DNA from: Chamaecrista fasciculata
Lineage: Eukaryota > Streptophyta > Magnoliopsida > Fabales > Fabaceae
DNA length: 64,000 nucleotides
Assembly (NCBI GenBank): GCA_003254925.1
Contig: QANZ01026696.1
Span: forward strand, 168,511 to 232,510
Direction of reading: 5' to 3'
Part shown: positions 23,513-34,843 of the stretch, piece by piece
Position numbering within the stretch: the first letter of the stretch is position 1
How the letters are laid out: every line of letters starts with the position of its first letter
Notes under the pieces: generated by a model
Told to the model about the DNA's origin: nothing
Database searches by the model: none
The model's input: only the letters and a program-made list of their open reading frames with translations
Program-made: the position numbers and the translations under genes

Positions 23513-24735
23513 TGAAACCTAACCCAACAAATCAACATGAAAGGTCAGAAAGCATGCGCTACACATTTAAAGTACCAAGCAGAATGTCCAGAATGAGAAA
23601 TTACACTATCAACATTTATGGTCTCAGGAAAATCTAATTTGGAGACAAATAATGCAAGCATCTTGATTTGAAGCCAAATATACAATAGCAAAAGAAAATA
23701 AGCAGTCGGAGGTTTAATGGTATACTTTTTACTATCTAGAAGACTAAAAATTTAACATGGTGATAGAACACCAAATCAGGAACAAACGCACCTCAAGTTA
23801 ACTAAATTGCAATATAGTCAGGGGAGAAAAAAAGAGAAGAAAAAATGCAGAATTTAAACTACTAGGAATTTTATTTATGGGTACAAATGGCCGTGAAAAG
23901 GTGAACTTCTGTCTCTCTAATATTTGAAAATGCAGAATTTGCTATAAGACTTTTGCTTCCAATAAAATAAAAGGTATCATCTTTGCTGCAAATGTAAATT
24001 CCAGCCCAGAAACTTGCTATAAGACTTTTGCTTCATTGAGAAACTAGGTAAACAGAAATTAAACCTCATTAGGTAAACTAAAACAATCTTCTTTCTAAGA
24101 CTTTAGTGAGTTGGTGCAGAGAGAATTTGATTAGAGTCAGAGAGTTGCCTATGCTGCTGCTACAACCATGTTTCCATATACTAAAATTCTGAGTAAAATA
24201 TTAAGCTGCAGAAATTGCTTTCTAAGTAATAACTAGTTTAGCCAACAAGAGTTAAATTTCTAACATCAAGAAGTTCACAGTACCTAGAACTCATATACCA
24301 CTCAAATCTTCCAATTCACAAATACTTGACAAAAAGGTGGGTAAGAACTTCGAGGGATTTAAAATTCAGCATCAAACGTTAATTTCTTTTCAAAGTAGCA
24401 GCGTGTAAATATAATTATTCGGAAATTAAAGGGGAAAAAAAGGAGAGGAACTGAACCAAGCTTACTTGAAGTTGTTTCGTTTTCATGACATGCCCTTCAT
24501 TATAAAAAAAAGCAAGAAAACAGGGAACAAAGGGGGTGGACATGGAAGCCACTGTCATTCTAACGTCTAATTGAATACAGATTATTAAAGGAATAGGTAA
24601 TGAAATTTCGTATATTGCTTCAGTTAATCAGTTCAGATGTCACATACTACAGAAAGAAAAATGTAGGAATGGACAGAGATATTGGCTAGCACATTTAATT
24701 CCACACTCAACCATTCACCTTTTCCTTCCATTTTC

Positions 24736-24787
24736 TTGAGTGGGCAAAACATTTTTTTTTTTTGAACAAATTGAGTGGGCAAAACAT
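24736..24787 (-). mobile_element. Poly(A) micro-insertion with 17-bp TSD
   Basis: TTGAGTGGGCAAAACAT at 24736-24752 and 24771-24787 flanks an 18-bp insert, which read on the minus strand is TTTGTTCAAAAAAAAAAA. The ending GTTCAAAA is the same as in the insert at 53535. Lies within the CACTA element. Confidence 0.8.
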
Positions 24788-26096
24788 GAAGCAGTAAAAA
24801 TTAAGAAATTATATTCGCTTTCCCAAAATAATCCAATTTCTAACTCCAATTCACAGTACCTACAACCATGTTTCCATCATTTCACTGGATTATGTTTCTA
24901 CATGTTATCAAACAACAGATATCATTACCAAGACCAATCCTATAGTTCAGTTCAGCCATCACTTAAGACAGCTATGAATGCAGGACATACAAACAAAATA
25001 TTTTTCTCATTAAAACTCACTCAGGATTCAATTTTGACATTTACAGTATATGCTTATGACATTTACAGTATATTGTCAGTGTAATGAAAAATCGCTAAGC
25101 ACAAACTGAAAAATCGCTAAGCACAAACTACAAACGAACACTTAAATATTAGAGAACAAAGAATCGCTAAGCACAAACTGAAAAATCGCTAAGCACAAAT
25201 ATTTTTCGCTAAGCACAAAATCGCTAAACACTTCCTTCAACCATTTACAGTATATGCTTAGGTAGTTCATCTATTCAGTTTATTTGTGAGGTTAGGTAGT
25301 TAAACTGAAAAATCGCTAAGCACAAACAGCAAAAAATAGATGAACAAAGAACAGCGAGGGACACAATCGACACTTACAGAATCGAGCGATGCAGTAAGGG
25401 CAGCGAGCGATGCTGTAGGAAATTTAGGGTTTGGGGCGGACGAAATTTGGGGAAGAATCACGAGCGGAGTGAACAGACGAGCAAGGTCGAACAGAGAAAG
25501 AAGGATTGAAAAGAGGGAATCGACGAGCAAGGTCGAGCAAGCGAGCAAGGTCGAGCAGCGCGACGAGCAAGGTCGAAATCGAAATCGACGAGCAAGGTCG
25601 AGCAAGGTCGAGCAAGAAACCAGCGAGCAATGGTTGAAGGAAGGAGGGAATCGAAATCGACGAGAGGGGTTTAGGGATTTAGATGGAGGGAATTGTGTTT
25701 TCAGATGGAGGGAATTGAGTTTTGGGAAGGAGGGAAACGAAATCGTGTTTTCATCAGAGGAGATGCAGAGGAGATGCAAAGGGTTTGGGGAATTTGCCAC
25801 TGAACATGTTTCGGCGGTTTTCTAGAACCGCTGAAACATTGGTATTTTCTGGCGGTTCTTTAAAACCGCCAGGAGATAAGGGCCACTAATTATAAGGCTT
25901 TTTTGTAGTGACTGTGCCAAGTTTTGAAAAACCGAAGGACTAATATGGAACGAAAAATAACTGAGAGACTAATTTGAAACATTAAGCATAACTGAAGAAC
26001 CAAAATAGTTTTTTGGACTTCTTTGTTTTTGTACTTTTTTTTATTATAATGAGCCAAAAAAAAAGTGATTGTCAAATTTGTAAACCATATAATTAT

Positions 26097-26646
26097 GGCA
26101 AAACATCCTTTCGTGCCCCTAACGTTTGCGGTGATTTTCAATTATGCCCCTAACGTTTCATTTGTGTCAGTTGTGCCCCTTCCCTCGTTAGTGTACTTTT
26201 TTTTCGGAACTTTTGAGCTTCGATTCGTGTTCATTTCAGTTTGTTTTGATAAATGAGTTTATGGGTACTCATTTTCGGCTCCTAAGGATCATTTTGCACA
26301 TGGAAATTTTGAGAAAAATGCTTCATTTTGCTGCATTTCGTTTTGGTCCTTTTTGGGGTTCATCGGGTTTGATTTTCTTCGGATTTGGGGCTATTTTGAG
26401 CTTAATCTTTGAAATTGATCCAAGGAATCAAGTTTGTGATGTCCGAAAATTAAAACCCATATGAAATCTTATCAAAACCAAGCTCAAATTGTGCGAAAAT
26501 GGTGTTTTTTTTTTTGTGGATGATTGAAATTGGGGACATAATTGAAACTAACGTTTCACATTAGGGGCACAACTGACACAAATGAAACGTTATGGGTATA
26601 ACTGAAAATCACCACAAACGTTCGGAGCACGAAAGGGTGATTTGCC
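26097..26646. mobile_element. MULE-type element, 9-bp TSD
   Basis: Ends GGCAAAACATCCTTTCGTGC and mirror (GGCAAATCACCCTTTCGTGC), with TATAATTAT duplicated at 26088-26096 and 26647-26655. TIRs of about 90 bp are full of CCCCTAACGTTT phrases, and the centre is not inverted. It sits only 70 bp from the Pack-MULE. Confidence 0.92.
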
Positions 26647-26655
26647 TATAATTAT

Positions 26656-27429
26656 TTATTTTGATACACGTAAACCATATTCAATAAAAGTCAGGTAAGT
26701 CAAGACAATAAGGGTGGTGGTCTTTTATAAAATTAAAAGTTAAAGTCCTATTTTCATCTCTTCGATATCTATTAATTAAAATAAAACAATTAAAAATATA
26801 ATAATATATATAATATACTTATTATAAAATATTTATATGATAAGATCTCATATATTAGATATTTTAATTATTTATATATTTTAGACGGATATGGAATAAT
26901 TAAAATAAAATTTGTATCTATATAATATTCAATAATTTTTATTTTTTTTATTATTCATATTCATATCTAATATATGATATCTGATCAAATATATTCTAAA
27001 TATTCATCCTAAATCCATAGCCCTCTAAATTATCGCCATTACTCATTATTACTATGCAGAGGAGACAGGAAAATTGATGTTTGTGGAAATTAATTAATTA
27101 ATTAATTGGTGGAGTCATTGACAAAAATAACGCGGTAGGATCCACTTTAGCCAAACATGTATGAGACATATATGAGTATTAGAGGCTTTGCCTGCCCTAA
27201 CTAGCATGCAAATATGTATGTAAAATAAATGAGGGACTAAATCGTTAATACAGTAAAAAAAAAAGGGATCAAATAATAATTTTCCTCTTATTATTAATTT
27301 TGTACTATAGTTTTAAAATGTGGACGACCAGAAAGGGGTAGAGCCATATAATATAAGATATATATGTATATTGTATAGTCATTATCAAACCAGGTAGGGT
27401 CTGGTAAGTCAAGTCAACAAATGTGGTGA
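26656..27429. other. Intergenic, no gene seen
   Basis: AT-rich. The only notable point is the recurrence of a GGTAAGTCAAG-like phrase at about 26693 and 27399. Confidence 0.45.
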
Positions 27430-27438
27430 TTCTTCAAA

Positions 27439-27603
27439 GGGTTTTGTTATAGAAAAGATCATAGTTTAAGACTTTAAGCTATGGAAATTTTATTTCACTC
27501 TCTCTTTTCTTTTCTTTTTTCTTTTATTTTAATTGATTAACGTGTCAAAAGTAGAGAGAAAATTTCTATAGCTTAAACTAGGGTTTTTTCTACAGCAAAA
27601 CCC
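27439..27603. mobile_element. Small MULE-type MITE (165 bp)
   Basis: Ends GGGTTTTGTTATAGAAAAGA and mirror (GGGTTTTGCTGTAGAAAAAA). Exact TSD TTCTTCAAA at 27430-27438 and 27604-27612. Confidence 0.9.
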
Positions 27604-27914
27604 TTCTTCAAATTAATTAAAAGGGGATTGAATCAAATGGTACCTTTGACAAGTATTGATGACTAATGACTTTGAACTTTTATGGGAATTTATCAAAAGA
27701 TGATTTTCTTTAATTTTGTATAACGCGCCCAAGCAGCTTATATTTCGGGAGTATCTAATAATCTAATATTAAGGCTAAAATGCAAAGCACTTTCTTGAAT
27801 TTTGGAATACCTGTGTTTTACCGCAAAACTTTAAAGTTGTATCAATAAGATCCAAAACTTCAAACTATGTGCAAATGAAAAAGTTTTGGTTTGATGTCTT
27901 TTAATTATATTTTG

Positions 27915-28275
27915 ATAAAAGTACTTTGGTACTAATACGAATATAAGCTCTTAGGAAAATCACACCTCAACAGTTAGCTGACTGTTGAGGTTTGAGAGCC
28001 AAGGTCTTATATGGTATCTTACTTTCAGCTAACCACTCGATGTGAGACTCGTATAATTACATATCCCTTTGGAAGTTGACGTCCACGACTGCCCATGCTA
28101 TCGACACTGGTCTATTGATAGCCCCTTCCACCCAGCTCCATACAACTTCTAGTGTTCGGTACAACGCATCGCACGTACCTTAATCCAAACTATAGGCCGC
28201 TCCCTCTGCGCCGATTGGCTCTCAATCAGAGCACCAATTAATATGAGTATAAGCTATTTGGAGAATCACATCCAA
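27915..28275. repeat. Unclassified insert between imperfect direct repeats
   Basis: An approximately 300-bp GC-richer segment lies between two diverged direct repeats (about 27932-27970 and 28236-28275, both with GTATAAGCT or ATATAAGCT followed by an AATCACA segment). The layout would suit a decayed, very short LTR-type element, but ends and TSD are not clear. Confidence 0.3.
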
Positions 28276-28503
28276 AAAACTAGGGCCAGTTTTAATTGTA
28301 CCTCTCAATTTTTTTGTTGAGTCACCTTTTGTTTCACATTTAAGTCAGTTGTACTATCAAATTAGGTGTACAATTGACACAAAAGAAAAAGATTAGGGGG
28401 TACAGTCGACCCAAAAAATTTTGGGAGTACAATTAAAAATGGCCTCGTGCTTTAGAAAAACTAAGAGTATTTTTGTATTATATTTTTGTAATGTTTATAT
28501 ATA

Positions 28504-28690
28504 GAGTAATAAACTAATAATTTAATTTTTTAAAAAATCATTGAGTTAAAAATTTGGATTTTGAAAAATTAAACTACACAGTTTAGTCTCTAAAAGATTC
28601 AAATAGATTAAACTGTATATTTTAATCTTTCATATATCAAATTTTCAATTGAATGATATTTCAAAAATGGAATTGTTAGTTTACTCATAT
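28504..28690. mobile_element. Foldback MITE
   Basis: The left part (GAGTAATAAACTAATAATTT) is mirrored at the right end (GAGTAAACTAACAATTCCAT on the opposite strand). The mirror symmetry continues through CTACACAGTTTAGTC. Superfamily unclear. Confidence 0.6.
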
Positions 28691-28771
28691 ATGTTACAAA
28701 TGGTGGCCTTTAGTTATAGTTTGTTACTGTTTATATATTTTGGTATATCGAAAGAATTAGGTCTACCTTCA

Positions 28772-29191
28772 GGCTATGTTTGGGAGTTTTAGTGAGGATG
28801 GAGAGGAGAGGACATTAATGGACACTTAGGGTGGAAAGGAGAGGATATCAATGGACTAAGTAGATATGTTGTTTGGGAGTTTTTAATGAGGAAAGGAATG
28901 GACACTTGTTAATCTTGTTTGGAAGTTATTAGTAATGGAATGGAATAGGGTGGACACATGTTATTTTTGGTTAGTATAAGGATATAATTGTCATTAAAAA
29001 ATTAAAAAACTGTCCACACCTTCTTTGGCACCCCAATTTGGGGTGCCAACAAAAATTGAATTTTGGGGTGCCAAATGTCCCTCCTTATCCACTCCACTCC
29101 CCCCTAAAAAAACTGCCAAACATAATTTTTATACCTTTTGTCCCTTCATGTCCTCTCCATTCCCCCCTTGACACCCCATCCAAACATACCC
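28772..29191. mobile_element. PIF/Harbinger-like MITE
   Basis: TIRs GGCTATGTTTGGGAG and GGGTATGTTTGGATG with the 3-bp duplication TCA (28769-28771 and 29192-29194). The interior is rich in 'GGAGAGGA' and 'CACCCC' mirror phrases. No coding capacity. Confidence 0.78.
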
Positions 29192-29629
29192 TCAGATGTT
29201 GACAAAATGAATTAATTTTTTAATAATCAAAATATATAACTTGGATCTCAAAAATATCACAATTATGGACGAATTGGTCAATAAGGGAAATTAAAAAAAT
29301 ACAAATTTAAGAACTAAGATATATAGAAATCGATAGACCAAAAGGTACAAAAAACTAAATTTTGTATGATTCTAATATTTTAGGAACTAAGTGTCTAAGT
29401 CGTATCTTTCAATTATTTATAAATTGATTCATTTACTCACTACAATTTTCAAAAACAAAAAATAAATCTTCTATTTAATATTTTGCTCCGAGTAGATCAA
29501 CTTCATTGAATTTTCATTGCTACAACATTTTAATATGGTCATCTCTTTAATCAATTTTGTATATATTTATATTTAGGTTTTTTTGTTACTTTTCATTGTA
29601 ATAATCAAAAGAAAAATTATCCTACTTTT

Positions 29630-30120
29630 CCATCATAGATCAAAATTATTAAATTGGTCCTAAATATCTTATTTATTTTAGACCAGTCATATATATTTTT
29701 ATAATTTTTCAAAGTAATCACAAACCTATATTCGAGATATGATTTGACCTCTTTTGTTAATGGTTTCAACTAAACAGATAAATAACTCTTCAAAAGTTAA
29801 TACATAATTTCAAACTCGTCATATTTAGACTTTAAATGATATAGACATGACTAATTTTGCTTGTTTGACTTTGAAAAGAATGATTCACTTTTAGGATTTG
29901 ATTTGCCCTTGTTTGTTGACAAGACCAATGAGATAGAAAAAGTACTCCTCAAAAGCAATTTGTAGGGGTCTAAATTCATCGCATTTGAACTTGGAATGTG
30001 AGAGGTATCATTAGTTTGGGATCAATTTGAAAAATTATAAAAATATGCAAGACTAGTTTGAAACAAATGAAATATTTATAACCAATTTAAAATATATCTC
30101 ATATATTTAGGACTAATTTG
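29630..30120. mobile_element. Degenerate MULE-type element
   Basis: The left part (AAATTGGTCCTAAATATCTT) is mirrored at the right (AAATTAGTCCTAAATATATG on the other strand). The interior resembles that of 59412-59930, for example GATATGATTTGACCTC in one and its relative GATACGATTTGATCTC in the other. TSD not seen; ends approximate. Confidence 0.55.
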
Positions 30121-30128
30121 AAGTTTCA

Positions 30129-30187
30129 TTGGCCCACGCATGATTCCTTTTTTTTTTTTTTTTTTTTNTTGGCCCACGCATGATTCC
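30129..30187. mobile_element. Poly(T) micro-insertion with 19-bp TSD
   Basis: TTGGCCCACGCATGATTCC occurs at 30129-30147 and 30169-30187. Only a T run and an N (21 bp) lie between. This fits an extremely 5'-truncated retroposon on the minus strand, though the N leaves an assembly artefact possible. Confidence 0.5.
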
Positions 30188-30300
30188 TTTTTTTTTTTTT
30201 GTAACAAAGGGGATTGTTTTGAAATAAAAGATTTTAATATTTTTCAAAAAAAATGAGAGAAATAGAAAGTAGAAACACGAAATATTCAATTCATAAGGGC

Positions 30301-31250
30301 TCACTTTGTTTGCACTTATAATAAAATCAGATTAAATTATAATCGTAGTGTGATTACAATCAAATCAGATTATTTGTTGATAGGTTGTTTGGATGAATGT
30401 TGATTATTAGGGTGAAATTATTGAAATGGGTATGTAATATGGTTGGTAGATAGATAGTGAGGAAAATGATAAATTGTATAGTGGTAGAAATGGAAGAGAA
30501 AGTTGAAAAAAATGGAATGTGATTTTTAAAAAATTAAGGGGTGTTCAGATGCTATTATTGATTATAAAAACAAATCTGATTATGTCACTGTTTGCCACGG
30601 GAAGCGCAATAATCTGATTATAATCGTAAGCAACTTTTGAGGTGATTATTGGGTTGGTCGACCAACATTATTTTTGCCTATGAAATGGTTGACCGGAAGG
30701 ACTAAACTGTATAAATTTTTGCAATCAGGGCCCGACATTCGGTCAATCAGGAATAAAATGGTCGACCGTTTTGGCACAATGTGAGAGAAAAAAAAAGGCA
30801 TGCGGACCCGGAAAAATATCAAATGTGGCATAAAGCTTCTTGGGGAAGAAAGAGAAAAATGTCTATATTCGATATTCGGTCGATCATTTTTTACACTAGT
30901 TGACTAAACGTCGAGATGTGGTTGTAATCGCAAGTCCATATTCAGTTGACCAGTGACAAAATGGTCGACCAAATGTCGGGCTAATTATCAATCGCAGGTC
31001 GATATCCGGTCGACCGGTGACAAAATCGGTCGACCATTTCAGGTAAATTATCATTTTAATCTTATAATGTGTGATTGAATGTATTAGAGTATAAATAATT
31101 ATAGGTATGTATATAGGGGTATAATTGTGATTGAATGTGTTTAATTATTAAAAAATTATAATTATAATTTAATAAAAAAAATTTAAAACAAACATAATTA
31201 TTACGATTATAATTTAATTTAATTTGATTATGAGTATAAATAAACTGAGT
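30301..31250. mobile_element. TIR element with GTCGACC-rich insert
   Basis: The left end (CTCACTTTGTTTGCACTTAT) and right end (CTCAGTTTATTTATACTCAT on the opposite strand) are imperfect TIRs that continue through AAATTATAATCG. The interior phrases AAATGGGTATGTAAT and AAATTATAATTATAATTTAA are shared with other elements here. A block at about 30640-31050 holds five GGTCGACC sites and related half-sites and is unlike the rest. Confidence 0.6.
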
Positions 31251-31442
31251 AAATTTCGTATTATAAGTAAATTTAAAAAACTAAAATTAATGAAAGGTCC
31301 AATGTGATACTTTCGACTTTAGACTTTTTCTTGCCAACGCGATACTTTAGACTTTGGAGTCGAGTCTTAGTTTAATTAATTAATGAGAGGGCCTAGTTTA
31401 GTTGATAACGGTGACACATCTCTAAAAACTGTCTCTAACTTA

Positions 31443-31788
31443 GGGCCTGTTTGGGAGAACCCCAATCCTAATCCAATCCAATCCAATCCAATCCAAATGG
31501 ATGGGATGAGATTATAATTTAATTGGATGAGATGAGATGATGTATTGGTGTTTGGGTGATTTTATTGAGAATGATGTTAAATAGGGTGTGAAATTATATA
31601 AAAAGGGTTGTAATGATTGTGGTTGGTAGGAAAAAGTAAATGGATTTTTGTGATTTGTATAGGGGTAGAAATGGTAGGAAATAATGAGATGAGATGAGAT
31701 GAGATGAGATTGGATTGGATGAGATGAAGGTGTTTTGTTGTTTTTTGGTTGAAATGAGATTGAGATGAGATGATATTGGGANAGCCAC
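31443..31788. mobile_element. Harbinger-like MITE
   Basis: Starts GGGCCTGTTTGGGAGAACCC after TTA and ends near TTGGGANAGCCAC before TTA. It has internal ATCCA and GAGAT tandem runs in inverted arrangement. The right end contains one unknown base, so the TIR match is only partial. Confidence 0.5.
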
Positions 31789-31791
31789 TTA

Positions 31792-32469
31792 AGGTTAAGG
31801 CATGATTTAATTAACTTTTCTATTATAGGTGCTGTCCTAATTTTCTGTCTGATGTATTTATTCTTAATCCTATTATTTCTTGTATTACATTCGATACTAT
31901 CTAATAAAATAGGCCTTATAGATATGCGAGAATTTTGTCCCGTAGTTCAAATGGAATTTTTCTATCACAAATAACCTTTGATGCTTTCCTCCATTTAATC
32001 AATCTTGATTGAATCATCTAATTTATATCCTCATATATTTCTCCATTATTTTGTATTACATTTTCAAATTTTAAAACTTGTGACTTCTTGTTTTGGATGA
32101 TCTCCAAGTAAACGTCACTTCTAGAATTAGTTTCTCTTCAACTAAAATTGCATTCCATATACCCTGTGATTCTTCGATTGATATGAAATTAATATATCTC
32201 CAAAGCTTATTTCAACTTTTCTAATTTTTTGTTTACTTCTTTGGAATTTCCAACCCGGATATTATCAACAAAAAAACATACACTTTGGTGTTACTTTATA
32301 GTATATATATTTATATATTTATATTTATTGAGCGCAACCAATATCATAAATAAGAGATAATGACTCAAAATTGAACCTTGATACAATCACGCACGGTAGC
32401 AATAGCCCTAAGCATGAAAAATTGAAGCGTTGCTACTATTGGATCGAAGACTGGGTCAAAAACTATGTA
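31792..32469. other. Intergenic, no gene seen
   Basis: AT-rich DNA without supportable features. Confidence 0.45.
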
Positions 32470-32797
32470 CACTTCATTTTGAAAACGTGTCGTCGTGTTA
32501 GACACGGGCGTGTTTGACACCCACACGACACATAGTTATAAATTTCAAAATATAAAATTATTTTTTTGTGATTTTAATATGAAAAATAATAAAAAATAAT
32601 TGCACACATGACATATATTATTAATATATATTATAATTTTAATTTTTCATCAAAATTTATGAATTTGTTATTATTTATATATATAAATATATACTGTGTC
32701 GTGTCATGTAAGTTTAAGAATTTGACGTGTCGGTGTGTCTGTGTCCGTGTTGTATCTCGTGTCCGTGTCAGTGTCCATACTTCATAGGTTATTTTAA
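32470..32797 (-). repeat. Dispersed repeat family, copy 4 of 4
   Basis: Best-preserved ends of the family: GTGTCCGTGTTGTATCTCGT and CAGTGTCCATACTTCATAGG at the right. Orientation opposite to 12196-12524. Confidence 0.62.
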
Positions 32798-32817
32798 ACC
32801 CATTTGAAAGTTAAAAC

Positions 32818-33651
32818 CAGTGATGTTAAACCCGGACCGGACCGGCTGGTCCGACTGGGAGCCGAAGTGCAAGGCGGTCTGGTTCAACCCAAAAAACCGA
32901 AGTGTGGGTTGGACCGTGAATAACTGGCAAAAAACCAGAAACCCGATCCACCCGCTGAACCGTCTCACGAACCGGTTCAGCCAATTTTTTTTTTTCTCTA
33001 CGACACTGCCTGATGAAGCCGACGACGAAGACGACGAGCAGGATGATGAAGCCGACGGCGAAGCCTGACTATGCCGACGACAACGAGGCCAGAGAAAGCC
33101 GACGACAACGATGCGGCGCGGCGGAGCGAACAGAGTGAAGACTGAGACGATGATGAAGCCGATGCGGGGCGGCGGAAGGAAGGAAGGAAGATGCGTTTAG
33201 GCCTTAGGGTTCGAAATTTTTTTTTCCCTCTCTCTCTCCCTAATATATATGTATATAGGACCGGCTTACTTGTTTTTTTTTTGAACATGAAAAAAAAAAC
33301 AAGTAAAAGAGCAATAATTAAGCAAAGAGTGTCGGTCACTACTACTCAATTATGAATGAGTGAGACATCACATTGCAAGTCGTATGCTTCCATGTGTATG
33401 TGCAAATTATAATTGTAATCCCCATTAATAAAATTTCCTTTCAATTCAGTCCCTCCATAACTTCCGCAATTTTTAAAATTATGTGTATTGGACTTGAAAG
33501 TTGAAACTTGAGAGGGTTTATATTTAATATATTTAAAATAATTATTTATTGCGTCATCCGGTCCGACCGAACGGTTCGACCGGTTTAACCAATCAGACCG
33601 TGAACCGAACACTTGTCCGAGTCTTTGTCCGGTTCGGTTATGACAACACTG
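32818..33651. mobile_element. hAT element, CCGG-rich family, copy 1
   Basis: Ends CAGTGATGTTAAACCCGG and ...GACAACACTG with the perfect 8-bp TSD GTTAAAAC (32810-32817 and 33652-33659). Subterminal ACCGG and GGTTCA motifs are abundant. A GC-rich block at 32998-33180 (GACGA-type runs) looks like extra cargo that copies 2 and 3 lack. No transposase. Confidence 0.88.
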
Positions 33652-33736
33652 GTTAAAACAAAGTGTGAAGGGTTGATTTTATTTAAAATTTCACAAGACA
33701 ACTTTTAAATTCATGTTGAACGGATATTATTTTTTG

Positions 33737-34242
33737 CAGAGTTGTGAAAACCGGACCGTTGAACCGCGAACCGGTCAGTGGTCCGGTCCGAGTTGAGTAC
33801 AAAACCGGACAGAACAAGAACCGGCCAAGAACCGCCTGAACCGGTCAAAAACCAGGAAAATCGCATTGAACCGGCCGATTTTGAGGTTGAACCGGTTCAG
33901 GCTTTTTGTGCAATTTTTTTTTGTTTTTACTTTTTCTTGATTAAAATGATGATATTCTAAAGGAACTTTTTTTCTCAATACGTCTAGATTCAAAATAATA
34001 CACTATTTGATAGCTTTTACTTCAAAATTTGATTTTTTATTCTCCTAATTGTTACTTTCTTACTTAATCAAGTTTAAATTTAAAGAGTTTATTATATATT
34101 TTTATCATATTAAACTAAATAGTTTATTTTTTTATTTATTTAATTATTAACGGTCCAACCACGGTTGAACCCCGGTTGAACCATTGAACCTTTAACCGCT
34201 GCTTCGTCCGGTTTAATGGCCAGTCCGGTTTTAATAACCTTG
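33737..34242. mobile_element. hAT element, CCGG-rich family, copy 2
   Basis: Ends CAGAGTTGTGAAAACCGGAC and mirror CAAGGTTATTAAAACCGGAC, with perfect TSD ATTTTTTG (33729-33736 and 34243-34250). Non-coding; lies 85 bp from copy 1. Confidence 0.9.
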
Positions 34243-34739
34243 ATTTTTTGTAAAGAAAAGTTAAAGTGGGTTGGGCTCCGAGGACTCATCAAGGCTAGGA
34301 CATATCTTCAGGCTTTATGAGCGCTTATAGAGGTACTTATAAATCGTCTACCAACAAGGCCTTCTCATTGGTAGTGGAAATCAAACTCACGATCTAGTGG
34401 GTTATAAATTTACTCATTACCAACTACTAGGTCAATCTTTGTTGACAATTTTTTTTAATATTTCAAAACATATTTGATATTTCGAAACAAAATTTAAAAA
34501 TGATTTTAAAAATAAAATTAAACTGACCCTAAGCTTCTGTGCACTAAGAGAAACGATTCAAATTCTTGGCTATGTTCCAAGTTAGATTTAGTGTAAAGTT
34601 AAACCAACTAATCAATTTGTCATTATTAAAAATAATATTATATCAAGGTTTCAATAATTTACTTTCTTAATTCAAATTTTTGTCCAGCAGCTTGGTTCAA
34701 AAAAAAAAAAAATACCAGCATGTAGTGTCGGATATTGTC

Positions 34740-34747
34740 TATAAATA
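34740..34747 (+). promoter_or_regulatory. TATA box of the small secreted-peptide gene
   Basis: TATAAATA, 97 bp before the proposed first ATG at 34844, giving a plausible 5' leader of about 70 bases. Confidence 0.5.
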
Positions 34748-34843
34748 GATAGATGTCCACCATGAATGTTTCCATTCCCAAATCAAGTCATTCATAGACT
34801 GTATTACAATTTACAAAGTTTAAATCCCTTTTGATTTGATGAG

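Larger units (their letters stand above)
19402..25910 (-). mobile_element. CACTA (En/Spm-type) element, internally rearranged
   Basis: Starts CACTACAAAAAAAGTGGC, ends GGCTTTTTTGTAGTG, and is flanked by the 3-bp duplication ACT (19399-19401 and 25911-25913). Subterminal repeats of the type GCGGTTTTTAAACCGCCGCT crowd the left 390 bp, and two appear at 25808-25870. A second subterminal motif, TCGCTAAGCACAAA, occurs about six times at 25090-25325, and GAGCAAGGTCGA units at 25478-25615. Coding remnants on the minus strand (TNP1-like, 20068-20539) set the element's direction. I see no TNP2-type transposase, so it is non-autonomous. Host-like and repetitive DNA fills 20560-25080. Confidence 0.92.
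18216..26018. mobile_element. Pack-MULE with captured mtMDH exons (split by CACTA)
   Basis: Flanked by the exact 9-bp duplication TTCTTTGTT (18207-18215 and 26019-26027). Left TIR is about 18216-18482. The right TIR is its mirror at about 19226-19401 plus 25914-26018, split by the CACTA element. Paired phrases include CAGTTATTTTTCGTTTCATA on the left and its near-complement on the right. Removing the CACTA and one ACT copy leaves about 1.3 kb. The cargo between the TIRs is a CT/CA microsatellite with an N gap and a captured 5' piece of mitochondrial malate dehydrogenase on the minus strand. No transposase is present, so mobility depended on another MULE. Confidence 0.9.

Noticed and set aside
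25300-25825. Two overlapping long frames (166 and 161 codons) on opposite strands
   Set aside because: Both run through GAGCAAGGTCGA tandem subterminal repeats of the CACTA element; low-complexity composition.
34681-34720. Another poly(A) micro-insertion (GGTTCAAAAAAA between CCAGCA repeats)
   Set aside because: Flanking repeat is only about 6 bp, too short to separate from chance.
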